56,291 bases of DNA, taken from assembly GCA_002305075.1 (NCBI GenBank), contig DBQC01000004.1, positions 2,519 through 58,809 of the forward strand, read 5' to 3'. The notes beneath the pieces are model-generated. The model was not told the origin of the DNA, searched no databases, and saw only the letters and a list, made by a program, of their open reading frames with translations. The position numbers were made by a program, and so were the translations under genes. Source of the DNA: Ruminococcaceae bacterium UBA1404 (GTDB lineage: Bacteria; Bacillota; Clostridia; Oscillospirales; Ruminococcaceae). The first letter of the stretch is position 1; the number at the start of each line of letters is the position of its first letter. Below, in pieces: positions 23,317-32,426 of the stretch.

Positions 23317-24234
23317 ATGCGTAGAGAATCGGAAATCTTATTGGAGGCGGGGACCAACGAGCTTGAAATTATGGAATTCACCATCGCCGGCGAACTGTTT
23401 GGCATTAATGTGGCCAAGGTGCTGGAAATTATGGTCAACCAGCCGGTAAAGCCCATGCAAAAGTCTCACCCCAACATCGAGGGGGTGTTCAAGTCCCGGG
23501 ACATGGTTATAACGGTCATCGATTTGGCCGGCTATTTGGGCCTGCCCCCTTCGGACGACCAAGAGCGGGATATTTTTATCATCACCAACTTTAACAACGC
23601 CCACTTTGCCTTTCATGTGCACACGGTCGTGGGTATCGACCGGGTAGCCTGGACCCAGATAAGCAAGCCGGATAAAATTGTTTACGGCGGCGACGAGGGC
23701 ATTGCCACCGGTCTTGCCGACTACGAGGGTCGCCTGATTACCATTTTGGATTTTGAAAAGATTGTGGCCGAAATTAATCCCGATATGGGGCTTAGAATAT
23801 CCGAGGTGGAGCGGCTGGGCACACGGCAAACCGATAATCGGCCCATTTTGGTGGCCGAGGACTCCATGATGCTCTCTAAAATGCTTGTGGAAACGCTCAA
23901 CAAGGCCGGTTACCGAAACATCATCAAAACCGACAATGGTTTGGAGGCCTGGAACTATCTGGTGGAGGCCGCCGAAAGCGGGGACCGGCTGAGCGACCAT
24001 GTGGTCTGCCTGATATCGGATATCGAGATGCCGCAAATGGACGGTCACCGACTGACCAAGCTGGTAAAAAACGATCCCTGCTTAAAGGGCCTTCCGGTGA
24101 TTTTGTTCTCCTCGCTTATCAACGAGGAGATGCGCCGCAAGGGTGCTGAGCTGGGGGCTGATGCTCAAATCTCCAAGCCCGAGATTGGCAATCTCGTGTC
24201 CGTGATGGACAGCCTGCTGACCGTCCGGGTATAA
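23317..24234 (+). CDS. cheV: Chemotaxis protein CheV (CheW domain fused to a receiver)
   Basis: Coupling protein that links receptors to CheA and is tuned by phosphorylation. The 305-residue protein has a CheW-like domain (residues 12-160: LEIMEFTIAGELFGINVAKVLEI, GVFKSRDMVITVIDLAGYLG) and a receiver (residues 170-300: PILVAEDSMMLSKMLVETL, phospho-acceptor Asp235 in LISDIEMPQMDG, ILFSSL, and QISKPEIG with the conserved Lys). As in other CheV proteins it probably serves adaptation. It is monocistronic, with its own consensus promoter and terminator, immediately upstream of the flagellar operon. Confidence 0.96.
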   Translation: MRRESEILLEAGTNELEIMEFTIAGELFGINVAKVLEIMVNQPVKPMQKSHPNIEGVFKSRDMVITVIDLAGYLGLPPSDDQERDIFIITNFNNAHFAFHVHTVVGIDRVAWTQISKPDKIVYGGDEGIATGLADYEGRLITILDFEKIVAEINPDMGLRISEVERLGTRQTDNRPILVAEDSMMLSKMLVETLNKAGYRNIIKTDNGLEAWNYLVEAAESGDRLSDHVVCLISDIEMPQMDGHRLTKLVKNDPCLKGLPVILFSSLINEEMRRKGAELGADAQISKPEIGNLVSVMDSLLTVRV

Positions 24235-24254
24235 ACTCCAAGGTCCATAAGTGC

Positions 24255-24290
24255 AAAAGCCTGCCACAAACGGCAGGCTTTTAATTTTTT
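24255..24290 (+). terminator. Intrinsic terminator after cheV
   Basis: AAAAGCCTGCC (24255-24265) and GGCAGGCTTTT (24272-24282), 11 perfect pairs, ACAAAC loop, then AATTTTTT. Confidence 0.93.
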
Positions 24291-24442
24291 GGGGCATTTT
24301 GCACACAGCAAATAAGCCGCTATATTGTCATAGAACTTTCACATAAGCGGGTATTGTAAAAAAATGTTTACTAAATAAGATGAAAATCGCTATTTTTTTT
24401 TAGAAGAACCGTAAAATCTTCGGCTATGAGGGTCGAACGATA

Positions 24443-24470
24443 TTTACAAATTTAAGTATTTGTGTACAAT
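24443..24470 (+). promoter_or_regulatory. Candidate sigma-A promoter of the flagellar operon
   Basis: The 384-base gap between cheV and fliE is much more AT-rich than its surroundings and contains no credible gene. The best promoter in it is TTTACA (24443-24448), a 16-bp spacer and TACAAT (24465-24470). A second, weaker pair is TTGCAC (24299-24304) and TATATT (24321-24326). A sigma-D-like AACGATAT (24436-24443) lacks a TAAA at the right distance. Confidence 0.45.
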
Positions 24471-24525
24471 CTCATTATTCATGCAGATTTTAGGACTTAT
24501 CTTGTCATATTTAGGGAAAAATCGG

Positions 24526-24563
24526 TTACATTAGAAAATTTGCTCGAATTTGTGCTAATGTAA
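24526..24563 (+). promoter_or_regulatory. Long interrupted palindrome upstream of fliE
   Basis: TTACATTAG (24526-24534) is the exact reverse complement of CTAATGTAA (24555-24563). Inside it, AAATT (24536-24540) and AATTT (24547-24551) also pair. The 38-base element ends 40 bases before the fliE RBS. It could be an operator or an RNA hairpin in the leader of the 23-kb operon. Confidence 0.5.
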
Positions 24564-24618
24564 TCAGCTCATTAGAACACCGTACTAATCAATCAACCCA
24601 ACGGAGGTGCTTTATTCC

Positions 24619-24942
24619 ATGAGCGCAGATATGGTCAGGCTGTTTGTGCCCCGGGAGATTTCGCCAATCCGACCCATCGACCACATTGGAACCGGCAGCC
24701 TTTCGGCACCGGGTGGCACACAGGTGCCTTTTGCTGATGTTTTAGGACAGGCCATGCGCGATGTGGTGGAAACCCAAAAATCCACCGCGCAGGACGCGTA
24801 TGATCTTGTGATGGGAACAGGGGACGATTTGCACAACATCATGATACGCAATGCTATGGAAACAGCCGCTGTCGAAACCGCCGTGGAGCTTACTTCCCGG
24901 GTGGTCAGCGTCTATAAGGAAATTATGCAAATGCAGATCTAA
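24619..24942 (+). CDS. fliE: Flagellar hook-basal body complex protein FliE
   Basis: Joins the MS ring to the rod; it is the first substrate of the flagellar exporter. The 107-residue protein has the family C-terminal pattern: VPFADVLGQAMRDVVETQ, then DLHNIMIRNAMETAAVETAVELTSRVVSVYKEIMQMQI. The ATG at 24619 follows GGAGGTG (24603-24609) by 9 bases; the in-frame GTG at 24607 is part of that RBS. It is the first gene of the operon. In Bacillus, flgB and flgC precede it, and they are absent here. Confidence 0.93.
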   Translation: MSADMVRLFVPREISPIRPIDHIGTGSLSAPGGTQVPFADVLGQAMRDVVETQKSTAQDAYDLVMGTGDDLHNIMIRNAMETAAVETAVELTSRVVSVYKEIMQMQI

Positions 24943-25013
24943 GCTTGCATATCTAAAGCCTGTCGGGCACCAGTCCGCGGGCCGGTTGAATTCTTAAAAG
25001 AGGCTGGGAGCAG

Positions 25014-26597
25014 ATGGCGGAGCAACTGAACAAGCTCATTGATAATCTTAAAGAGTACTGGGGCAAGTTGGCCCCTAAAACCCAAAAGATCGTACTGGGG
25101 GCAGCGGCGGCCGTGGTGGCCTTTGCCGTTGGCCTTACGGTCTTTTTGAATATGCCTAAAATGGGCTATAAGCAAATATTCCCGGGCATGAGCGGCTCGG
25201 AGGCTGCCGAGGTCTACGCCGTGCTGCTTGAGATGGGCGTAAGCCCCGAAATCGATAGCCGCGGCAATGTGCAGGTGCCCACCGACCAGTGGGACGACCT
25301 TCAATATCGTTTATCGGCACAGGGCTATCCAAAAACAACCCTTACTTACGATGTTTTTTCAAATATGTCGGGCTTTACCACCACAGAGTTTGAAAAACGG
25401 GTGGCCCTAACCTATCAGCTGCAGGAGCAAATACGCGCCACGCTCAACCGATGGAGTGGCATTGACGATGCTGCGGTCATCATCAATGTGCCCGAGAGCA
25501 GCAATTTTGTGTGGGACCAGTCCAAGCAGGAGCAGAGCTCGGCCAGCGTGACGGTCACCATGCGCCCGGGTCACAACCTAGCCCCCGAGCAGGTGTCGGC
25601 CATCAAAAACCATGTCGCCTCGGCGGTGCCGGGGCTGCAGCCGGCTAAAGTCACGGTGATCGACGCTCTTACCGGTGTAGAACCCCCTTCTTTAGAGAAC
25701 GCCTCGGGCCATTATAGCGCCATGCGGCTGGAGTTTGAGCGCCAGGTCGAGCTGGCCATCGAGAACAATGTCAAGCGTCTGCTGGTGCCCACTTATGGCA
25801 CAAATGGCGTGACGGCCGTGGCTAAAGTTAGCCTTGACTACGATAAAATCATCACCGAACGCCGGGAGGTGCTCCCCCAGGAGGACGACGGCGAGGGTGT
25901 GCTCACCCATATCGACGAATATTACACCGTGGGGGGCTACGACCCGGCACGGGGGCTGGTGGGCGAAGAGTATAACACCGACATTCCTGAATACCCCAAT
26001 CTAAGCGGCATCAACGAGGGTGATGTCACGGTTTTCGACCGCAGCATGGATTTTGATGTGGGCTATGTGCTCACCCAAATCGAAAAGGGCGAGCCGCTGC
26101 TGCGCGAGGCCTCGCTGGCGGTGATTGTCAGCGACGACAACTTCACCACCGAAAAGGAAGCGCTGCTTATCGACCTCATCTCCAAAAGTGTCAACATTCA
26201 GCCTTACAACATTACGGTGGCCAACATGGACTTCCAGGCCGCCCAAGCCGTGGGCGCCGGCCCTGCCGAGGAGGCTGTCTGGATGCGTTATCTGCCTTGG
26301 CTGCTGGGCGGCGGTCTGCTGGCCATTGCCCTCGGGCTGGCCGTGCTGCTGGTGCTGCGCCAAAACCGTCGGCGCAAGGCCGAGGCGGCTCTGGCCGAGG
26401 AGGTCGAGCTGGAAGAGCAGCGTAAGCGGGATCTGCAAAAGGAAATCAGCGAACACAAGCGCATGCTTCAGGAGGAAGCTAAAGCCGCAGCCAACCTCAA
26501 GGAAGATGCCATTACGCAGGAGGTCAGGGAATTTGCGGCGCGCAACCCCGAGATAACAGCAAACCTCATAAGAAGTCTCATGAGGGAGGACAGATAA
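25014..26597 (+). CDS. fliF: Flagellar M-ring protein FliF
   Basis: Forms the MS ring in the cytoplasmic membrane, housing the export gate and holding the FliG rotor. The 527-residue protein has an N-terminal transmembrane segment (residues 26-44), the YscJ/FliF ring-building domain (MGYKQIFPGMSGSEAAEVY, FEKRVALTYQLQEQIRATLN, ASVTVTMRPGHNL), a second domain, a C-terminal transmembrane segment (residues ~423-443: LPWLLGGGLLAIALGLAVLL) and a cytoplasmic tail ending in NPEITANLIRSLMRED, the FliG-binding region. The SD is GAGGCTGGGAG. Confidence 0.96.
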   Translation: MAEQLNKLIDNLKEYWGKLAPKTQKIVLGAAAAVVAFAVGLTVFLNMPKMGYKQIFPGMSGSEAAEVYAVLLEMGVSPEIDSRGNVQVPTDQWDDLQYRLSAQGYPKTTLTYDVFSNMSGFTTTEFEKRVALTYQLQEQIRATLNRWSGIDDAAVIINVPESSNFVWDQSKQEQSSASVTVTMRPGHNLAPEQVSAIKNHVASAVPGLQPAKVTVIDALTGVEPPSLENASGHYSAMRLEFERQVELAIENNVKRLLVPTYGTNGVTAVAKVSLDYDKIITERREVLPQEDDGEGVLTHIDEYYTVGGYDPARGLVGEEYNTDIPEYPNLSGINEGDVTVFDRSMDFDVGYVLTQIEKGEPLLREASLAVIVSDDNFTTEKEALLIDLISKSVNIQPYNITVANMDFQAAQAVGAGPAEEAVWMRYLPWLLGGGLLAIALGLAVLLVLRQNRRRKAEAALAEEVELEEQRKRDLQKEISEHKRMLQEEAKAAANLKEDAITQEVREFAARNPEITANLIRSLMREDR

Positions 26598-26598
26598 A

Positions 26599-27603
26599 GT
26601 GGCAAAGAAACTTACAGCGACCCAGCGGGCCGCAGCCATTATTATCGCCCTGGGTAGCGAGCGGGCTTCGGCGGTTTATAAGTACCTCAAAGATGAAGAG
26701 ATCGAGCAGCTTTCGCTGGAAATTGCCAAGTTAGATCGTTTGATGCCCGAAGACATGCAGGAGACCATAGAGGATTTCTACGGCTTGTGCGTCACCCAAA
26801 AGGTGATTAACGAGGGTGGAATTCTCTATGCCCGGGATGTGCTGGAAAAGGCCTTTGGCAGCCAGCAAGCTACAGATTATATGGAGCGCCTTTCCAAGTC
26901 GCTTCGAACAAAGAATTTTGACTTTATACGAAAAGCTGACTATAAAAGCCTTCAAATGATGCTGCAGCACGAGCATCCCCAAACCATTGCGCTGGTGCTC
27001 TCCTACGCCCGTGCCGAACAGGCTTCCCATGTTATCTCCGAGCTGCCCACCGACCTGCAGATCAATGTGGTCGAGCGCATTGCCAATATGGATAGGGCCG
27101 CGCCCGAGTATATTGCCATTGTGGAGGAAAACCTTGCGCGCAGATTCGCCATGCTTGTCTCCTCCGACCAGATGGAGGTGGGCGGTATCACCTATGTGGC
27201 CGATATTATGAACCGGGTGGACCGCAGCACCGAAAAGAGCATCTTCGACAAGCTGGGTCAAAAGGACCCCAACCTTGCCGACGAGATACGCAAGCTGATG
27301 TTCGTGTTCGAGGACATTGTCACCCTGGATAGCATGGCCATTCAGCGGTTTATCCGCGAGGTGGACACCAAGGACCTGGCCATTGCACTCAAAGCCACCA
27401 ACGAAGAAGTCAAACAGGTCATCATGCAGAATATGTCCACCCGTATGCGCGAGACCATCGAGCAGGATATTCTCTATCTGCATAATGTGCGCATGCGCGA
27501 TGTGGAGCAGGTCCAGCAGAAGATTGTGGGCATTATCCGCGTGTTAGAGGAGCAGGGCGAAATCGTCATTGCTAAGGGCGAGGAGGACGCCATCATTGCT
27601 TAA
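26599..27603 (+). CDS. fliG: Flagellar motor switch protein FliG
   Basis: Rotor protein that meets the stator and generates torque. The 334-residue protein has the three FliG domains: N-terminal FliF-binding (KLTATQRAAAIIIALGSERAS), middle (LQMMLQHEHPQTIALVLSYA, the EHPQ motif) and C-terminal torque domain with charged helix (DEIRKLMFVFEDIVTLDSMAIQRFIREVD). The start is a GTG one base after the fliF stop; the RBS AGGGAGGA lies inside fliF. It overlaps fliH by eight bases. Confidence 0.97.
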   Translation: MAKKLTATQRAAAIIIALGSERASAVYKYLKDEEIEQLSLEIAKLDRLMPEDMQETIEDFYGLCVTQKVINEGGILYARDVLEKAFGSQQATDYMERLSKSLRTKNFDFIRKADYKSLQMMLQHEHPQTIALVLSYARAEQASHVISELPTDLQINVVERIANMDRAAPEYIAIVEENLARRFAMLVSSDQMEVGGITYVADIMNRVDRSTEKSIFDKLGQKDPNLADEIRKLMFVFEDIVTLDSMAIQRFIREVDTKDLAIALKATNEEVKQVIMQNMSTRMRETIEQDILYLHNVRMRDVEQVQQKIVGIIRVLEEQGEIVIAKGEEDAIIA

Positions 27604-28324
27604 GATTATCAAACCCGACTGGGTGCACCAATCTGACGATGTGGTGCTCATTCCCGATGCGCCACCCCCGCCGCCGCCCTCGGTCGAGACCGAGGAGCCA
27701 TCCGAGGTCGTCCAGTCCGAGCTTGATCCACAGGCAATTTTGGAGCAGGAGAAGGCCCGGGCCGAGGCGCTGGCCGAGCATTTGCTCGACGCCGCACGGC
27801 AGGAATGCCAAGACATCTTAGAGCAGGCCCGCAAGGAGGCCGAAACACTGCGCACCAAAGCCTGGCAGGAGGGCTTTGAGGCGGGACGGGCCGAGGCAGC
27901 TGGGCAGGCGGCCGACGCCATTGCCGAAACCCACCGGCTTTTAGGCGCCCTTAAAGAGCGTCAGCAAGCCTTTTTTGAAGACTACCGCAAGGAGATAGGC
28001 GCCCTTTCCATCGATATTGCCAGAAAAATTTTAGGCGATGCCTTAGAAACCGATCCCCTCGCCATGGTCGACTTAGTCAGACGGGCAGTGGCCTCGGTGC
28101 GGGGGGCTACCTACATCGAGGTGGAGCTGTCCGAACGGCTGCCTGCCCTCATAGACACCCTTTTCCGGGAGTTCGCCTCGGCAAATGGGGCTATCGATAT
28201 AACCGCCGTATCCACCCAGCCCGGCAGCTGCATCTTGCGCACTGACGAGGGCGTGGTGGATGCCTCGGTCGAGACCCAGCTAAAAAACCTGGCCGACATA
28301 TTTGGTGATACCCAGCCCGTATAG
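27596..28324 (+). CDS. fliH: Flagellar assembly protein FliH
   Basis: Regulates the export ATPase FliI and brings it to the C ring. The 242-residue product starts MLKIIKPDWVHQSDDVV from the TTG at 27596, which has AGGAGG (27581-27586) 9 bases upstream and overlaps the fliG stop. An N-terminal proline run (APPPPPPS) precedes a long coiled coil (LEQEKARAEALAEHLLDAAR, with GFEAGRAEAAGQ, the G-x-x-x-G region of FliH), and a C-terminal vacuolar-ATPase E-subunit-like domain (LSIDIARKILGDAL). The neighbours fliI and fliJ confirm the call. Confidence 0.93.
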   Translation: MLKIIKPDWVHQSDDVVLIPDAPPPPPPSVETEEPSEVVQSELDPQAILEQEKARAEALAEHLLDAARQECQDILEQARKEAETLRTKAWQEGFEAGRAEAAGQAADAIAETHRLLGALKERQQAFFEDYRKEIGALSIDIARKILGDALETDPLAMVDLVRRAVASVRGATYIEVELSERLPALIDTLFREFASANGAIDITAVSTQPGSCILRTDEGVVDASVETQLKNLADIFGDTQPV

Positions 28325-28353
28325 TCCATCCGCAAAAAAAGGAGGTGATTTCG

Positions 28354-29676
28354 ATGGCCACAGGCATAGCCACCCATACCATGGCGCTGCGGCGGACGCT
28401 TAAGATAAGCGACCTCTACCAATACAAGGGCCGCATTAGCAAAATTGTGGGCATGAGCGTGGAGGCCACCGGTATCACCTGCAATGTGGGAGATATATGC
28501 CGCATCCACATCGACCAAAACCGCCAAGCCTTGGCCGAGGTGGTGGGTCTTACGGGCGGCATCACCCAGCTTATGCCCTATACCGAAATTGACGGCATTG
28601 GCGCCGGCAGCGTGGTGGAAAACACCGGCCGCAAGCTGGAGGTGGCGGTGGGAGACTGCCTCGTTGGTCGAACCATCGACGCCTTGGGCGTCCCGATTGA
28701 CGACGGCCCCCCTCTCGAGGGTTACCGGGCTCTTTACCCTATCAACGGCCAGCCCTCCAACCCCATGGCCCGCCCCCCCATCAGCGAGGTGATCGAGCTG
28801 GGGGTTAAAGCCATAGATGGCATGATTACCGTGGGCAAGGGCCAGCGCATCGGCATTTTTGCCGGCAGCGGCGTGGGCAAAAGCACTCTTATGGGCATGA
28901 TTGCCCGCAATGTTAAGGCCGATGTCAATGTCATTGCACTGGTGGGCGAGCGGGGCAGAGAGCTTGTGGAATTTATCAATCGCGACCTTGGTCCCGAGGG
29001 CCTAAGCCGCAGTGTGGTGGTGGTAGCCACCTCCGATCAGCCGGCTATGATGCGCCAAAAATGTGCCCTTACAGCCACGGCCATCGCCGAATACTTTCGC
29101 GATCAGGGCAAGGATGTCCTGCTTATGATGGACTCGCTCACCCGTTTTTGTATGGCCCAGCGTGAGGTAGGCCTTAGTGTGGGCGAGCCGCCGGTAGCGC
29201 GGGGCTACACCCCCTCTATCTACTCGGCGCTGCCCAAGCTTCTAGAGCGCTCGGGCAACTTCGAGCGGGGCTCCATCACCGGCATCTACACCGTGCTGGT
29301 GGAGGGAGACGACACCAACGAGCCCATATCCGACACGGTGCGGGGTATCATCGACGGGCATATCATCCTCTCGCGCAAAATCGGCATGCGCAACCACTAC
29401 CCGGCCATCGATGTCCTTGCCAGCCTAAGCCGTCTTATGAGCGAGATTGCCACCCCCGAGCACAAGGAGGCGGCCGGAAAAATACGCAGCATGATGTCCA
29501 TTTATCAGGACAACCTTGACCTTATTTCCATCGGCGCATACAAGTCGGGCACCAATCCCGAATTGGACCACGCCATTGCCCATATGGACGCCATTAACGC
29601 ACTGCTCCAGCAGGCCGTGGGCCACAAAGTATCCTTTGAGGACACCGTGGCTGAGATGCTGCGCATTGTAAGCTAA
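28354..29676 (+). CDS. fliI: Flagellum-specific ATP synthase FliI
   Basis: Hexameric ATPase of the flagellar type III secretion system, homologous to F1 beta. The 440-residue protein has AGSGVGKST at residues 170-178 (Walker A), VLLMMDSLTRFCMAQREVGLS (Walker B and downstream arginine region) and GRTIDALG/ARPPIS in the central domain. The ATG at 28354 follows GGAGGTG (28341-28347) by 6 bases; the GTG at 28345 is in the RBS and is rejected. Confidence 0.97.
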   Translation: MATGIATHTMALRRTLKISDLYQYKGRISKIVGMSVEATGITCNVGDICRIHIDQNRQALAEVVGLTGGITQLMPYTEIDGIGAGSVVENTGRKLEVAVGDCLVGRTIDALGVPIDDGPPLEGYRALYPINGQPSNPMARPPISEVIELGVKAIDGMITVGKGQRIGIFAGSGVGKSTLMGMIARNVKADVNVIALVGERGRELVEFINRDLGPEGLSRSVVVVATSDQPAMMRQKCALTATAIAEYFRDQGKDVLLMMDSLTRFCMAQREVGLSVGEPPVARGYTPSIYSALPKLLERSGNFERGSITGIYTVLVEGDDTNEPISDTVRGIIDGHIILSRKIGMRNHYPAIDVLASLSRLMSEIATPEHKEAAGKIRSMMSIYQDNLDLISIGAYKSGTNPELDHAIAHMDAINALLQQAVGHKVSFEDTVAEMLRIVS

Positions 29677-29687
29677 GGAAGCGGCTT

Positions 29688-30137
29688 ATGAAGAAGTTTA
29701 CCTTTACCCTAAACCGGCTGCTGAGCTACCGCGAGCGCCTGCTCGACGAGGAAAAAAACCGCCTCGGCCAGCTCCGCCTCAACCAGATGCAGATAGAGGC
29801 CCGCATCGCTGAGCTCAAGGCAGCCTTTGCCCGGCTGTCCCGAGAGCTTGTAGAAGAGCAGGCGGCTGGCATCCCGGCTTTTAGGCTGCGCAGCTACAAC
29901 CTAAAGCTCACCAGTCTGCGTGGCCAGCTCGACCAGCTAAGGCGAGATCTTGCCCGGGCCACCGCCGCAGTAGAACGCCAGATGACGGTGGTGGTGGAGG
30001 CCTCTCGGGAGGTCAGTAAGCTTGAAAAGCTTGAGGAGAAGCAGTTAGAGGTCTACATGGAGGATGTTCGTAAGGCGGAGGCCATAGAACTCGATGAGTT
30101 TGTGTCCTCCGATACCATACGAAAAATGATTTCATAG
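29688..30137 (+). CDS. fliJ: Flagellar export protein FliJ
   Basis: The coiled-coil central stalk of the FliH-FliI-FliJ ATPase complex, which also handles chaperones. The 149-residue protein is nearly all charged heptad helix (FTFTLNRLLSYRERLLDEEK at the start, then RLSRELVEEQAAGIPAF). Identity rests on position, size and the characteristic LNRLL..RE..E N-terminus. The ATG is 11 bases after the fliI stop. Confidence 0.88.
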   Translation: MKKFTFTLNRLLSYRERLLDEEKNRLGQLRLNQMQIEARIAELKAAFARLSRELVEEQAAGIPAFRLRSYNLKLTSLRGQLDQLRRDLARATAAVERQMTVVVEASREVSKLEKLEEKQLEVYMEDVRKAEAIELDEFVSSDTIRKMIS

Positions 30138-30175
30138 CCACCGGCTGTGAAATGTCTTGAAAGGAGGTGAGATAG

Positions 30176-31405
30176 ATGAACAATGTAAACATGCCCCAAG
30201 CACCACACAGCCCCATTCAGGCGGCAGCGGTGGGCGCCGCAGGACACCCGACGACCCCGGCCGGAGATGGCTTTGCCCTGCTGCTGATGCAGCTATTGGG
30301 TGGCCAGTCCACGCTATCGCCCGATGCGCTGATGGGACTGATAGACACCGAGGGCACCCCCGACGCTTTAGCCAATCTGAGCGCCCTACCGACCCACTGG
30401 CTTTTGCCCGACGGCGCTTTTGCCCAGGTGGAAGGACCCCAACCCAGGGACTGGCTGCCACTGCCGGACGGTCGCAAAGAAAGCGGCGATGACACCGATG
30501 AACATGCCATGGCCATGATGGCCCAGCTTTTAGCCGGTGCGCAGGCCGAGCTATTTAATCCCATCCGAACCGATGCGGCGGCCACCGATACCAATTCATC
30601 CGGGGCTTTGGCCCACCCGCCCATCCGGAGCATCAACTTGGCCGAGAGCACCCACGCCCAAAGCATCCTGCAGGCCTCCCCCCAAGAGGTCACCCCCCCA
30701 GACTCAACTGAGGCGCCCGACTTTAGGCGGCAGCTTGCCGATGTGGGCGAGAAGCTCCATACCGCATGGGTCACCGAGTCCGACAGCCCCGCCGAGCACA
30801 CCCATCCCCTGCGTTTTGGTCAGGCTTTGCGCCGGCTGAATATGGAGCCCCGTCCCACCGAGGACATCCAGCCTGCCGACATCGAGGCTCTGCAAGCCCG
30901 GGCGGATGCCCAGCGCCTGCGGCCCGCGATGGACCGTCTGCAAGCCGAGAGCCCCTTACCCCAGCCCCATGCACTCACTGACCAGCTTAAAACCGGCATC
31001 CTTGAAAACCTTGATAAACGGGAGGCCTTTGTGGTTAAGCTGCGCCCCGAAGGATTGGGCGAAATCACCCTAAAGCTGGCCGAGGAGAAGGGCAAGGTGG
31101 TGGTGCGCATCGGCACATCCAGCCCACAGCTCACCCGGCTGATCAGTCAGGAGGCGGCGGCGCTTCAAACCGCACTCAAGCCCCTTGAGGCTGAGATTGG
31201 CGAGATTGTCACATTGCCCGACAGCCAAACCCTGTCAGCAGGCGGACAGTTTGCCTTTACCGGCCAGCAAACCGGAGCAGGCCGCCAATTTAGCCCCTTT
31301 AACACGCCGGACAGCCCCGCCTATTACCCCGTCGACCCCGTCGAGGTCGAGCGCGAGCCCACACAGGCTGCAAGGGTCACCGGCGCACTCGACTCCTACA
31401 TCTAA
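30176..31405 (+). CDS. fliK: Flagellar hook-length control protein FliK
   Basis: Measures hook length and switches FlhB from hook to filament export. The 409-residue protein has a low-complexity, Pro/Ala/Gln-rich N-terminal ruler (about 260 residues) and a C-terminal Flg_hook domain: LTDQLKTGILENLDKREAFV, LRPEGLGEITLKLAEEKGKV, and RLISQEAAALQTALKPLEAE. The tail after residue 360 is disordered. The ATG follows AAGGAGGTGAGAT. The window contains a second protein with a similar C-terminal fold at 54483-55961. Confidence 0.93.
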   Translation: MNNVNMPQAPHSPIQAAAVGAAGHPTTPAGDGFALLLMQLLGGQSTLSPDALMGLIDTEGTPDALANLSALPTHWLLPDGAFAQVEGPQPRDWLPLPDGRKESGDDTDEHAMAMMAQLLAGAQAELFNPIRTDAAATDTNSSGALAHPPIRSINLAESTHAQSILQASPQEVTPPDSTEAPDFRRQLADVGEKLHTAWVTESDSPAEHTHPLRFGQALRRLNMEPRPTEDIQPADIEALQARADAQRLRPAMDRLQAESPLPQPHALTDQLKTGILENLDKREAFVVKLRPEGLGEITLKLAEEKGKVVVRIGTSSPQLTRLISQEAAALQTALKPLEAEIGEIVTLPDSQTLSAGGQFAFTGQQTGAGRQFSPFNTPDSPAYYPVDPVEVEREPTQAARVTGALDSYI

Positions 31406-31424
31406 ATGAAAAGGAGGTCACACC

Positions 31425-31895
31425 ATGGTCGACAGCCTAAACCCAAATGCCCTTAGCCAGTACACCGGTCGGGCCACCAACAACCTCGGCGTGGTGTTCG
31501 ACAATTCAAAGCAGGCCGTCTCGGTGGACGATTTTCTCACTTTGATGGTCACCCAGCTTCAAAATCAGGATTTTATGAACCCGGTGGACGACACGCAGTT
31601 TGTCACCCAGTTGGCCCAGTTTGCCACCATGCAGTCCATGCAGGAGATGAGCGGCTTTATGAAGACCAACTATGTGCTCTCGCTCATTGGGCAGCAGGTT
31701 ACAGCGGCGCGGTTTACCGTGTCGGGCGCGGTGGAGAAGGAGACCGGGCCCATCAGCAAAATATCGCTGGTGGATAACGAGTTCGCCATCTATGTCAACG
31801 ACAAAAAGTTCACCTTAGAGCAAATCATGGAGTATCACAGCGGCGAGTCGGCCGCACCCGCCGAGCCGGACAGCGACGACGGCGACGAGGCCTAA
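31425..31895 (+). CDS. flgD: Flagellar hook capping protein FlgD
   Basis: Scaffold cap under which hook subunits assemble. The 156-residue protein has the N-terminal FlgD signature: VSVDDFLTLMVTQLQNQDFMNPVDDTQFVTQLAQFATMQSMQEM. It is short: after a single small beta region (residues 90-135) it ends in an acidic tail (SDDGDEA), lacking the full Ig-like domains of enteric FlgD, as in Bacillus. The RBS AAGGAGGT precedes the ATG. Confidence 0.94.
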   Translation: MVDSLNPNALSQYTGRATNNLGVVFDNSKQAVSVDDFLTLMVTQLQNQDFMNPVDDTQFVTQLAQFATMQSMQEMSGFMKTNYVLSLIGQQVTAARFTVSGAVEKETGPISKISLVDNEFAIYVNDKKFTLEQIMEYHSGESAAPAEPDSDDGDEA

Positions 31896-31941
31896 CCCAT
31901 GGCCCCGCGGCACACAACCTTACAAGGAGGGATAAACCGCT

Positions 31942-32343
31942 ATGGACGATATGCTGCTTAGAAACCGGCTGAGCCGTCCGGTGGTAACCGGCACCCCCGC
32001 ACTGGGCACCCCCCAGCCAAAGCGGGACGGCTTAGATACCCCTGCGGGCAGCTCCTTCCAGTCTATATTGCAAGACCAGCTAAAAACCCACAGTCTGACC
32101 TTTTCGCGGCACGCCGCCAACCGGATTGAGGAGCGTGGCATAGAGATGTCCGCCGAGCGCATAGAGCGCCTGCAAACGGGTATGGAGCTGGCCCAGCAAA
32201 AAGGTCTGGACGATGCGCTCATCATCATGGATCAGGCCGCCTTTATCGTAAGTGCTAAAAAGGGCGCCATCATCACAGCCCTTGGGGGCGCAGAGCTTAA
32301 AAACAGTGTGATTACCAATATTAGCGGAACCGTTATTCTTTAA
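31942..32343 (+). CDS. Flagellar operon protein (TIGR02530 type)
   Basis: A 133-residue protein found between flgD and flgE in many Firmicutes flagellar operons. A disordered N-terminus is followed by the conserved part: HSLTFSRHAANRIEERGIEM, QKGLDDALIIMDQAAFIVSA, and a C-terminus NSVITNISGTVIL. The function is not established; position suggests hook assembly. The ATG follows AAGGAGGGA. A GC hairpin (CCGGCCC 32367-32373 with GGGCCGG 32386-32392) lies between it and flgE. Confidence 0.88.
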   Translation: MDDMLLRNRLSRPVVTGTPALGTPQPKRDGLDTPAGSSFQSILQDQLKTHSLTFSRHAANRIEERGIEMSAERIERLQTGMELAQQKGLDDALIIMDQAAFIVSAKKGAIITALGGAELKNSVITNISGTVIL

Positions 32344-32426
32344 GCTGGACCTTTTTGGAGGCTTAACCGGCCCCGACTGACCGACGGGCCGGGCGGTTCC
32401 TTGAGAAAAGGAGCGTTAAGTGCAAA

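Noticed and set aside
24412..24443. Sigma-D-like promoter (TAAA, then AACGATAT) before fliE
   Set aside because: The spacer is about 20 bases instead of 15 and the -10 matches only 6 of 8 positions, so I list the sigma-A candidate instead.
32367..32392. GC hairpin between the flagellar operon protein and flgE as a terminator
   Set aside because: Only seven pairs with a 12-base loop and no T tract; the downstream flgE must be expressed from this transcript, so I only mention it.
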